Shown here: piece after piece, positions 19,780 to 29,908 of the stretch
Layout of the letters: the number at the start of each line of letters is the position of its first letter
How positions within the stretch are numbered: position 1 is the first letter of the stretch
Translations under genes and position numbers: made by a program
Notes under the pieces: generated by a model
Told to the model about the DNA's origin: nothing
The model's input: only the letters and a program-made list of their open reading frames with translations
The model's database searches: none
From: Smittium culicis
Taxonomy: Eukaryota; Kickxellomycota; Harpellomycetes; Harpellales; Legeriomycetaceae
Assembly (NCBI GenBank): GCA_001970855.1
Contig: LSSN01000109.1
Span: 1 to 43,646 of the forward strand
Length of the DNA stretch: 43,646 bases
Reading direction: 5' to 3'

Positions 19780-20200
19780 GTACTAAACGACAAAATTTGA
19801 CAATAATAAAGACATATATAGATATGATGGAAAAAAAGGCTTTAGACTGAATTTCACTTTATAAAAAGCTTGTTTATCACGAATGCTTACGATCAACAAA
19901 AAATCTGGAGTGTTACATTCCGTTCATAATTTGAAGCCGTAAAAAATTTTTATTCCAATATTTTGCATAAAAGCGGATTCTCCGAGAACAGCATGCAAGC
20001 TGGAAAGAAAAATTATTGGATGACAATGATAGAGCTATCAGATGCCTTCAATGATACGTAAATGAAAAACCCATCTTGAAAGTCACTAAAATTCACCTGA
20101 AACTCTAAATAACACCAATTTTATTTACTATTATTTGGACAGTTCCTTGTTAAATAGCGTTCACTAAAATTTTACGCTCTGTATTTTATGGGCAATCCAT
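19780..20200 (+). pseudogene. Faint LINE reverse transcriptase relic (plus strand)
   Basis: Reading through stops, the plus strand shows KTYIDMMEKKALD then ISLYKKL near 19810-19875, reminiscent of the (A)TFIDxxKAFDSVSHxxL block. Further on it shows RAIRCLQ, YVNEKPILKV and ITPILFTII near 20030-20140, reminiscent of LY-N-P-K-V and SPILFTIF. The order and spacing fit a LINE reverse transcriptase between its KAFD and SPILFN blocks. Stops and frameshifts are frequent and no catalytic motif survives, so this is a tentative call. Confidence 0.35.
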
Positions 20201-20699
20201 AGAGGAATACGCGTAAGCTCGTACTTAAGCTATCTAAATATCTTAAGGCCTACCAAAGAATAAAAAACTGAAAAAACAAAAATAATGATAATGGAATTAG
20301 CGAATCTAGTTTTTTTTTTTTTGATAAATTCGATGAAATTTGAATTGATAACATCTCAATGAGTATTTATCAGCAGATGAAAATAAATTTTCGACATATT
20401 CCCTTAGAAATGCCAAAAATTGCCTCAGTGACTATTTTTGAGAAGTGAATTTGTTGATAAAGAAGGTTATAGCTACTTTTAGAAACCTTTATTAATTTCG
20501 ATTAAATTATCAATATATAGTAGTGATTATCCTTCCTGAACGATTTGTGGTAAGAAGACTATTGGAGCTTAATAATTCTCCAATATCAGGTTCTATGAAC
20601 TGAATTTCAGAGATTAAGCTAACTAAAACAGTAATTTAAAAGAAAATTTGGTTAAGATAAAGCTTAAAATACTCTAATAACAGATAATCTATCCATAAA

Positions 20700-21430
20700 C
20701 TTTAGAAACCGAAGTATTGACTAATTCAAGCTATTTTAATTGAGGGATAGTTCTAGGAGACAAAATATACTCGATAAAATGGAAACCGAAACAATAATTT
20801 TAGGAGTAAATGTTTCGGAGTTATTCTTGTGATCCTCCTGTTCATAATTTTAGATATCTTTTGCTCAATAGGTTCATGACCTTGATGGATAAATCTAATT
20901 TCGACTATTTCTAAAAAATTTTCCAAAAGACGATTTTTCGAACGAAATTGTAAACTCTGAAATATTTATGTAAGTTTTTGTAGCTAATATATCTTGAATA
21001 TGTAGGTTTACAAAATTTCTTATTCCAAGCTTTACCTCGTTTATATCTTTTTTCCCCCCTTTCACCCCACCGTCATCTATATACATGATTAGATTATCAA
21101 TTATGTGCTTGTAGAGAATTTTAACCATAATGCGTTGAAAAATTGCTACATAATTGATTACCCCCATCGAAAAACTTGCTATCTACACAAATACTGAAGG
21201 TTTATTTAAGCTATAAATGTCTCTTAAAGACTTATATATCGGAGTCTGATCATACCCAGAATAAAGATCAAAAACAGAACATATTAAATTCTCAGAAGAA
21301 GATTCTATAAATCCGTCAGCGATGGGTGGAAGTCCTCCATCTTTAATTTTTACTCGATTAGATGTTTCATGTCTTGAATGAGCCTCAGTTTTTTTCTATT
21401 TTTTATTTTGATAGTGAACCTCCAGTTGGG
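20700..21430 (-). pseudogene. Decayed Ty3/gypsy-type reverse transcriptase
   Basis: Minus-strand blocks in the right order: KNRKKLRLIQDMKHLIE (about 21.37-21.42 kb), DGGLPPIADGF (about 21.33-21.36), SVFDLYSGYDQTPI (about 21.23-21.28), MGVINYVAIFQRIM (21126-21167), YIDD (about 21073-21084), GFTISFEKSSF-like SEFTISFEKSSF (about 20.94) and, in another frame, EPIEQKISKIMNR (about 20.85). These are the classical Ty3/gypsy RT blocks from palm to connection, with the YIDD active site preserved. At least one stop and two frameshifts break it. RNase H and integrase were not recognised downstream, nor gag upstream, so only part of pol remains visible. Confidence 0.75.
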
Positions 21431-22325
21431 GTATGCAGAGGTTCCCGGTTCATGGATGAAATTATCTACTTTTTCCATAATAAATTTTACAACTTCATTT
21501 TTCATGGATTATGTAATTATGGTTGGCCTAAAATTCAATGTAGTGTACGGTACTGCATGTATTTTATCAGAGGCTCTACAATTGACTTTAAGTAACCCAT
21601 GAATGTAGATATACAGGCATATAATCCCTAGATCTCCAATAATTCATCTTAAATGTATACTTTCTCTTCTACTGTAAACTATTCTCAATTTATTCTTATA
21701 ATAACCATTTCTATTTAAGTATTTTCATCTTTGAATTCAATATTTTAATTTTTTTGTGATCAAGTATTCCAGGGACTTAGAATAAACATCTGGATTTCGA
21801 TTAATAATCGGCTTAAGCATCTTTTCCACATATTTATAAAAAGAGAGAATATAACTATTAATATTTTAAACAGACATTATATCTTATGGGTTTATTCCAA
21901 ATATATTCAATAAACTTGAATTATTTACTCCGTATTCCAAGTTTTAGAGTTGATCATTTCATCGATGTTGATTTCAAAAGTATTTTTACAGTCTTCAATA
22001 TTACTGCTAATATTGAAATCGGTCATTCTGTTTTCTTTTATATTCGATGAGAATCGTAATCCACGGATTCAAAGAATTCCTAATAAATCCTCACTAGTTT
22101 TTGAGCCTTATATCTCAATCGGACAGTCGGATATTTAAGTCGAAGTTTAAGCGCATGTTCCATATACTCCTTTCAAGCTATATGAAGCTGGATCGTATTT
22201 TAAATAAATTCCTCTATTTTTCATCTTGTCTATGAGGTTTTTATTTAAAAAATTCAACATCGATCATGAGTCTAAGTAAATGTTACTCGATGTCCAAATA
22301 CTATAGCCATGGTTTTGATGAGTTT

Positions 22326-22670
22326 TGTAATGGGCTTTATTCTAATTGTCACTATCATCCAATCAGAATCCCGATTTCCCATTACATTGTAATCAAGGAA
22401 ATCTTATTGTTCATATCATACCTAAAATTTATTAACTATAATACAAGCCTGGGTATATAAACCTGAGCTTAGACAGAACATTTTCTGTCTGAGCTTTTCA
22501 ACATTAATTCCTTGTCCTAGTTTTCTTTATATTTCCTTACTCTTACATTTGTTCTTTTTCTAGTTCTAGTTTCTACTATTTTTCATAAAATTATCTAATA
22601 AAAATATATTATCGCCTATTCCATCACAAGTTTACTTAGTTTTATTATATAGCCTAGTTGAAATATAAAG
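22326..22670 (+). mobile_element. LTR-like segment with TATA box and hairpin
   Basis: In plus orientation the order is: an inverted repeat TGTAATGGG (22326-22334) / CCCATTACA (22378-22386); TATATAA (22454-22460); a 12-bp stem with 4-nt loop at 22467-22494 just downstream; then a pyrimidine-rich tract and an AT-rich end. A promoter followed at once by a strong hairpin and a T-rich leader is the layout of an LTR R region. Direct flanking duplications were not found, so the ends are uncertain. Confidence 0.3.
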
Positions 22671-24242
22671 CTATTTCATTTGTTTTTATATGTTTCTTCT
22701 TTTTCTTTCTTTTTCTTTTTTCATTATTTTAGAAAAAAAAAAAAAGAAAATTAAAGTATTAGTGTAAGAATAAGTACACGGACTGAGATAAATAGATGAG
22801 AAAAATTGTGAAGAGCCATTAATATCAGCTATCGCTGAATACTAACTTTCCTCCAGCTCTATTGAGAACCATTTAGTTCTTATAGCTAGCCAGGATTCTC
22901 TTTTCTTGGTTTACCTAAAGCCCATAGTAATTTTCTGATGCAAGTTGTATTTCCATCTGTTGTATATTTCTCAGCCTGATATATCTGTATCAAATAGGGC
23001 AGCCTCGGCTCTTGCTTGATTTATGTTCCAAATCGCTAATTCATAGAGAACGTCTATCTTTGGAAATTTACTTTATATTTTCTGTAGAAAGTTGAAGATT
23101 ACCTCAGTATTCAATCTACTGGCTAGTCCATTATTTAATGAGTTCATGAAAATAAAGTTGTAAAAAATTTTCCATAATTTATTTACTCTTTTGCATCCAA
23201 AGTAGGTGTGAGGAGTAGATTATTTTCTTCCATTAGGTTATTTACATTCTTTTGATTGGTTAAATATCCCTTTGTTCCATGTTCTTATTTTTTCACCAGT
23301 TATAAGTGTATTGTTAAAAATCAGCAATAGATGACCGGTTATCTTAAGCTAAAGATCAATTTTGAGTAATTTTATCCGGTTAAAAACTGGTTCTATTATA
23401 ACTTTTCTATCAATCTTATACCTTTTGTTTTCAAAAAGTAGATTTTTCCTATTTTCCAAGTCTATTTTTTTTCTTGCTAATTTGCTACAAAAATTAATTG
23501 ATAGCGAGTTGCTTTTGAAGAATATTTCATTGTATATTAACCTAGTAGCAATATATGAGTAATTAAACCATTTATATTTGATCTCTGGGCTAACAAGAAA
23601 GTTAATTATTTTGTTTTTGACTTCAGTTGGCAGTATGAAAGATAAACGTTCTTCCCATTTCAAATTTCATTTGCTAAAAAATTGGCCACAGTTATTTATA
23701 TCATTTACTACTAGCCACTGTATATTTATTTTTTTAAAGCTTATTCCAATCAATCTGTAGATATTTTTTAAACCGAGAATTTTAATACTTTATTATGACT
23801 AGTTACTAATGTCGATTGTTTCTAACTTGAAAACTAGCCTTGATATTTTGATTGATTTTTTCAAAATTTGAGCGAGATTTTTATATTATTTAGTGGTTCA
23901 CTATTATCAATAAATATTATTTATTATTTATTCTATCCTATCTATCTATTAGTGATTGGAGATTCAATGTTTCTTGTTTTCTTCATATTGTTTTTTATTT
24001 GCTAGAAAGTCGTGAAAACATTTTACGAACAATTCTTTTTACTGGGAACGAATGTTGATTAAGCCTAAACCTCCGTTTTTTATTTAATTATAAGGTGTTA
24101 ATTTTAACATGGATTATCTTATTGTTCTATATAAAACCGTTAATCATTTATTTTACTTTGCGATAAATCCATTTTTAAATGATGTTATGTGTGCGGAGTA
24201 TCAGAGTTTCGACAATAGAAAAATAATGACCAATAATACTTT

Positions 24243-25138
24243 TCATTTGATCGATAGTTTTCTGTTTTCCCAATTATTGATTTTATTATCTATTTTAGAT
24301 AGTAAATTTTTTTGGTTTACATTTACTGAAATTCCTTTGGATGATAAGTAAATTCCCAGATATTTGAAATTTTCTGTCATTTTGAGCGATTTATGGTCTA
24401 GCCAGTCACTTTCTGGGGTACCTAGCTTTATTAAGATCCTTTTATCAACATAAATTTTTTCATTTGAGGCTAGATAATGGTGTTTTAGAGTCTCATTCAA
24501 GATTTTTTCATCTTTAATGCCTTTGATACCAATTAGTAAATTATCTGCGTATGCTAAATATTTAAATTTTTCATTCCTCACAATATTCCTTTAATTTTCT
24601 TATGTATACCAATTAAGAATGGTTCAATAATTAGATTATACAATAATGTAGATAGTGGATCTCCTTGCCTGAGTCCTTGTTAGATTTTTGTTGGTTCGAT
24701 AAGGTTCCCATTTATTCTCGCCCTTATATTTGATCCATTATAGATATTTTTTATTTTATTAATGAATAACTGGTTAAAGTCGAATTTTTCTATGAAAATA
24801 AAAAGGTAGCACGAATAGAAGCTATCTTATTCTTTTCATTGATCTAGAATTACTGGAAAATAATTGATTGTAGCAGGGTCGCTTCTAATATTTTCTATAA
24901 GAAATATGCGGAGAGTTTATTGCAAAATATTTTTCTATTTTTGAATAAATCCTGATTTGCGGCTATCATTTAAGCTTCCTATTACATTTTGAAGCACTTT
25001 TGTTAAAGCATTGGTATATAACTTTTGATCTACGTTTGAAATAGTAATTTTTAAATATTTTTTGAAGCTTTTTAAATCACATTTTTTAGGGATTAGAGAT
25101 ATTGTCGATTCGCTATCCAGGTGGTTATATTTTTTCAT
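24243..25138 (-). pseudogene. LINE reverse transcriptase domain, broken
   Basis: Block 1 (24935-25138): STISLIPKKCDLKSFKKYLK, ISNVDQKLYTNALTKVLQ and SRKSGFIQK, matching the TISLIPKKG-L-NYRPI-LN-DYK-TK-LA-R-Q-GFI pattern. Block 2 (about 24.55-24.80 kb): QLFINKIKNIYNGSNIRARI, then a stop, then QGLRQGDPLSTLLYNLIIEP. Block 3: KYLAYADNLLIGIKG, where the catalytic YADD has become YADN (24540-24551), then MTENFKYLGIYLSSKG. Loss of the second catalytic Asp and the stops show that it is dead. Confidence 0.8.
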
Positions 25139-26309
25139 TTCTTCGGGATTATCGAAAATATTTTCTAAATGTACCGATATTGTTTCTTTAAATTTTTTTT
25201 ATAATTCAAAGCATAATCTTTCTGGATCTGGTGATTTGTTATTGGGAGATTCCTCTACCGCATTAATTATTTCAGTTTTGTAAATTTTTTTATCTAGAGT
25301 ATGCATTTCTGCCTCGTTATGCTTACATTGAACATTCGATAATAACATTGGTTGGCTTGAGGTTATAACTTGATTTTTTTTGGAACATTATTCTATATTA
25401 AGAATATAACTCATATAAGATATCTTAATTTTCATTTATAAGTTCCTCTTTTTCATTGGAAAATTCGGATATTTCTGTTGAGGCGAAATTCGCTTCAGCA
25501 AAGAATAAAAAGTGAATCAAAGAACAAAGAGGTGAATCATTTTATAAGAAGTCACATAGAAAAATGATAGTCGAAGAGACTCTTTAACAAACAAACACAC
25601 CAATAATTAGACGTTATTATATCTATTCAGATTAAAAAGAATTTAAAGACAGCAGTTACTAGTATTATATATCAATTAGGTTGAATATATTGAATAGAAG
25701 AGAAGAAAGACTGGTAGTAGCTTTTACCTTGAGAATTTTGAAATTAAACATAATGATAAATATTGTTTATAGATATGAAGGAAAGTATATAAATAGTGAG
25801 AATGGAAGTTTAGTTATTCGATTTTTTATCATTTTTTTAATTGGAATAGCTTATTAAAATAAATAAAAACGCTTAATTATATTTTAAATTCTTATATTTC
25901 CATACGCCTTTTTCTTGAATTAGGCAGCTCGTAGAAATATTCGTTTTATTTTTAGTTTTTCTCTCAAAAATTGGTTCTAGAGCGTATAATTATTCCGTTT
26001 AACCTCTCTTTTTTAATTTTTCATGGATTCATTACCATTGAATTCCATTTCTTTAATGTATCTATACTTATTTCCCTTGCCGATTGAAAATTTGTTAACA
26101 TCCTACAAATAATTTTGTTTTTTTACCTAGATACTTATTAATTCAGTAATTTTTTTAGTCAATTTTCCATATTTTATATATGTTTTTTATAAATTTGGTT
26201 TAATTGCGGTTCAGTCGCTTAGTGAGTTAAATTCTCTATTTAAATACATATTAATTTGATTTTTTAACTCCGAAAATTCCAGTATTTTTGCGTTTAATTT
26301 TTAGGTGTT

Positions 26310-26582
26310 TATTTTTTTTCAGTACATGATCTCGATTTTAATTGGATTATAACACATTTGTGGTCTAAGAATTCCGTAGATCCTTTATCTAAAATATTTG
26401 AGCCATTTAATTTGCTTCTATGGGTAATTATATGGTCTATTCTGGATTTACGCTTTCTCGAATATTCTTTCCATATGAAAATGTGCTCATCTGGATTAAG
26501 CCTGGATATAGTGCTTATTAAATTTTATATTTTCGTCAAAATCTCAGTGCTTTTCCATTCTTGATTATTTGATACTTTTGTG
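26310..26582 (-). pseudogene. LINE APE-type endonuclease C-terminus, broken
   Basis: The minus-strand reading gives VSNNQEWKSTEILTKI, a stop, NLISTISRLNPDEHIFIWKE, then RKSRIDHIITHRSKLNG and GSTEFLDHKCVIIQLK. SRIDHI and DHKCV correspond to the S-RIDYI and SDHxPV blocks that end the endonuclease/exonuclease/phosphatase domain of LINE ORF2. One in-frame stop is visible. The reading stops abruptly at the border of the LTR-like element. Confidence 0.65.
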
Positions 26583-27092
26583 TTATGCACATGACCTGCA
26601 TATATTAATATATTGAATATATCCACAAATATTTAATATATGATTTTAATATATGATTTAATATATTAAACATTCCAAATTTAATATATGATTTAATATA
26701 TTAATCATTCCAGATTTAATATGTGATTTAATATGTTTGTGGAGACATATTAAATCTAGAACATTCTAGAAGATCAATTATTTGTGATTGATGTTCAATG
26801 TTTGATCTTGGATGTTTGATAAGTTAAAAACAAATAAACATTATATTTTATTTTATTTATCTTACAAATATAATAATTAAAATAATCCTTAAAGGATAAT
26901 TGTGAAAAAGGATATAAACTACAACTTTTTCCTCTTTCCCAATTTTTCTTTAAGTGTATTATTTATTTATATTTATTCTATCCCTTATTATTTTAAATTT
27001 TAAAATAAATAACACTCTTCGAATCCTCTTAGTCTTAGTCTTAGTTTTATTTTATTAATTATTTTATTCTTGAAATACTTTGAATCCTAACA
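26581..27092 (+). mobile_element. Probable solo LTR inserted in the LINE
   Basis: This 512-bp stretch begins TGTTATGC and ends CCTAACA, so its ends form the TGTTA...TAACA inverted repeat typical of LTRs. Inside it are three tandem TTTAATATATGATTTAATAT-type units (about 26.63-26.74 kb), an ACATTCTAGAAGATC segment, a GATATAAAC box near 26.91 kb and a pyrimidine-rich tract. It starts exactly where the LINE endonuclease reading ends. No clear 5-bp target duplication remains (TTTTG before, AGACA after), so either it is old or an end is misplaced. Confidence 0.5.
26632..26740 (+). repeat. About 35-bp AT-rich tandem repeats
   Basis: TTTAATATATGATTTAATAT recurs with the spacer ATTAAACATTCCAAA or ATTAATCATTCCAGA, about 2.5 units with a shorter first unit. 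They lie inside the proposed solo LTR. Confidence 0.75.
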
Positions 27093-27212
27093 AGACAAAT
27101 TAAAAACTTGAAAATTAGGATCCTGAAACTAAAAGAGGAAATTCCCTAATATTTATGTGATTCCTTTTTCCTTATTAACTAATTATTAATTTGCCTTATT
27201 TTAATAACGTGA

Positions 27213-27275
27213 TTATAAATAGCAGAGTATTTTTTTTCGTTATTTCATTCTTTGAAACCATTGTGCTATTTATAA
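27213..27275. repeat. 12-bp inverted repeat TTATAAATAGCA / TGCTATTTATAA
   Basis: Perfect arms at 27213-27224 and 27264-27275 enclose 39 bp that include a run of T. Function unknown; possibly another remnant of an element end. Confidence 0.7.
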
Positions 27276-27633
27276 CACCTATTTATTAATAGATAATTAT
27301 GGAAATTTATAAAATTCTCCGCATTTTACTACATTAGTTACCTCTTTTAAATGCGTAGATTTATCTTTAGGTTTAGGTCTGAACCTAATTTCTGGGGATT
27401 TATAGATAATTTCCCTTTGATTAATCTACTATATGATTTTTGGTTCAATAATGGTATCTTAAACTTCTTCCTAAAATGTTACGAGCCCATTTTTTGTCAT
27501 TCAGCTTGCCCATGTTGATTTGAAAATTGAAACTCGTCACCCAATAAGGTATTTGATCCCTTAAACTGATCTCTTCCTGCTACATCATCATCTTCTGCGA
27601 AATTTTGACTGTATATTCTATTTATTATTGTTT

Positions 27634-27906
27634 TCATAGAAAGAGGTCAGTGCTAAAGTCTTGACGATTTTTACGGAATAGAATTGTGACAGCTGTTATC
27701 TTTATTAGATGTATTTTTTCGCCCTCGAAAGCAAACCCGTTTTTCGTCTTTTTTGCTTCCGGGTTTCTAGTTACTAAAGTCTCTAACTTAATATTATCAA
27801 TAAGAAGCTTGATTTCAGAAACTATAATGTTCTGTGGTTTCCCAGGTAGTTTATCTGATCTTTTCTTTGTTACCATAGCTGCTATATTTGATTGAAAAAG
27901 TTTCAT
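27634..27906 (-). other. Open frame upstream of the LINE, origin unknown
   Basis: A 90-codon minus-strand frame with a basic, reasonably balanced composition (MVTKKRSDKLPGKPQNIIVS, EIKLLIDNIKLETL). It lies on the same strand and upstream of the LINE endonuclease, where a LINE ORF1 would be expected, but I see no zinc knuckle or RRM. Function is not assigned. Confidence 0.25.
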
Positions 27907-29908
27907 GATATTTTAAAACAGGATTTCAGGTTCTTTCAACGAGAAACTTTGGTTGTCTAAATTTCTTGTTTGTGCATAGTAATATATAGACTTTGAAGCC
28001 TGTGCAAGAGAACCCTGTAAATCATGGATATTAAATCCGTTTTATACACTTTCGAAGACTTAGATTCATTCAGAGGCGGTGTTAAATTTTTTATTGTGTT
28101 ATTCGCGGGGTAAGAATAAATGTTATCTTTATTTTCATTTTCAGTTAGAAGTGCACTAAAGAAATCTTCTATTTATGACGGCGCCTCGATTAACTTGGGT
28201 TAAACTATGAGATCAAAGATTGATGGTCTTGTTTTTACGAACGGAATTTGCGTTATTTTTTTCTCTGACTTCTCTAAGAGAAGTTAGTTAAATACTATAC
28301 CAGCAAATATTTAAGGCTTTTTTTTTTAAATAATAAACTAGTGGAGTTATAATACAAATTTCTTATTTATTTTGAATTTCGATTGTTTTATTATATAATT
28401 TAACTCCGGTTCAACTAGTGATTTTATTTTTTGATACTCGCTTTCTTTGTGATCGAAATTCTCAGTCATATCTCATTACAGTCTAATCTCTGATATCTTT
28501 TATTTTTATTCATACTTATCTTCTTTTTTTCTTCCTCAAATTTATTATTGATTCGCACTACGATAAATGATTTTTTTTTATTTATTTTAATAATCGGATA
28601 TATGTTTTAATCTGTTAGTGTACGTTTTCAAGAGAAAATATGAACGAATAATAAAATGCGTAATTACACTTTTTTTTCTATTACTCTTGAAAAAACCGCC
28701 TTTAGACTTTGAAATATCCGTAATGAAGATATTTATATTCAATACAACTCCATCTAATGATATAAAATACTATATAACAAATTCAATTTTTAAATATTAA
28801 ATATTTTTATTCAAATAGTATAAACAGAATTTAATACTTGTGAAGGTGGTTAATTCTTTTTCTATTATTATTATTTTTTATTTTAAACTGGATTAATATA
28901 TATAAGTTAATTTTAATTTTAATGAATTTCATCTGTGTTTATACTTTTGGATTCCCATTTTAATTACATATTAATAAATGAAATTCCATTGCTAAATTTT
29001 AAATTTTAAAAATCTGAATTTGATTTTGCATAAACGATTTAATTTCTTAAAGCATAATAATACAGCGCTTCTTGTATCGGAATTGATATTTCACTGTTTT
29101 GAACTAATAAAACATTCACTTATCGGAGTTATTTATTTTGCATACTGATAATACTATAGATTTTATTTGATTATTTTTCGTTTGATTTAGCATTCTAACT
29201 AAAAAAAAACTAACAATTTGAATAGACGGATGAAATTTATACAAGTTAATTTATTCTAAGTGACAAATGTATTTATTATATGTATTATCCATTCTATTCT
29301 CGTCTGAAGCTATAGATTCCTCATACTTGCAAGTTTTGGATCAAGAGGTCTAAGGATAGAAGCTTGCCAATTATTTAAGGTTTATTTTTTGTATAAAAAT
29401 GAAAGAAAATAAGTCTTAAATATATGGAAATCTTGGTTTTGAGCAGAATTAAGTAGCTTTGTATGTTAATAATTTTGTGAGCAATTAAATTAGTGCGCAT
29501 TTTGATACTGAGTGATGTAGTTGGTTTAAGTGAAGCCAGGTATTATTGGATGCTTTTTTGATAATAGGATCTGATTTTAGCGAATGAGCAGTAAGTTTAA
29601 ATCGAGAAACTAATAAGCAGCGATCCAGGGAATATAATATAATAAAAAAAGTGTAATTTTCAGCACTAAATGCGCAGTTGAGCAAAAATGATCAAAATTA
29701 AAATTATAAATAAGAGTAGAAAAATAGGCCTAATTTCTGATTGGAGGAGATGCAAACATAGAGGAGAAGTAAATATAGGCTTATTAATTACCAGAGGGGC
29801 AAATATAGAAAATAATATCGTTAATTAAAGCTAAAGACTTTTTATACCTCATCAACTCTTCAAGCTCTGTAGAAATTTATTTCGATTTCGATTTTACGTT
29901 TATGAATC

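Larger units (their letters stand above)
23300..26582 (-). mobile_element. Decayed LINE (endonuclease plus reverse transcriptase)
   Basis: On the minus strand, from upstream to downstream, an APE-type endonuclease C-terminus, the RT fingers/palm and the thumb region appear in order, each broken by stops. The part between endonuclease and RT (about 25.4-26.3 kb) is not readable and may contain another insertion. The continuation of the endonuclease N-terminus beyond 26.58 kb is replaced by an LTR-like sequence. Sub-parts are listed separately. The tail below 24.24 kb includes KRRFRLNQHS, which resembles the GGLGLINI block that closes many LINE ORF2 proteins. Confidence 0.75.
19034..29908. other. 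Retrotransposon graveyard
   Basis: Nearly 11 kb without an intact gene. The recognisable parts, listed separately, are a plus-strand LINE relic (about 19.8-20.2 kb), a minus-strand Ty3/gypsy reverse transcriptase (20.7-21.4 kb), an LTR-like segment (22.3-22.7 kb), a minus-strand LINE (23.3-26.6 kb) and a probable solo LTR (26.58-27.09 kb). From about 28.0 to 29.9 kb I see only AT-rich sequence and the upstream flank of CUE3. Confidence 0.75.

Noticed and set aside
29485..29685. 66-aa minus-strand frame upstream of CUE3
   Set aside because: Short and without motif; likely chance in the CUE3 promoter.
19034..29908. Repeat-induced point mutation as the cause of retroelement decay
   Set aside because: The DNA is AT-rich throughout, and with one copy of each element I cannot distinguish directed C-to-T change from ordinary drift.
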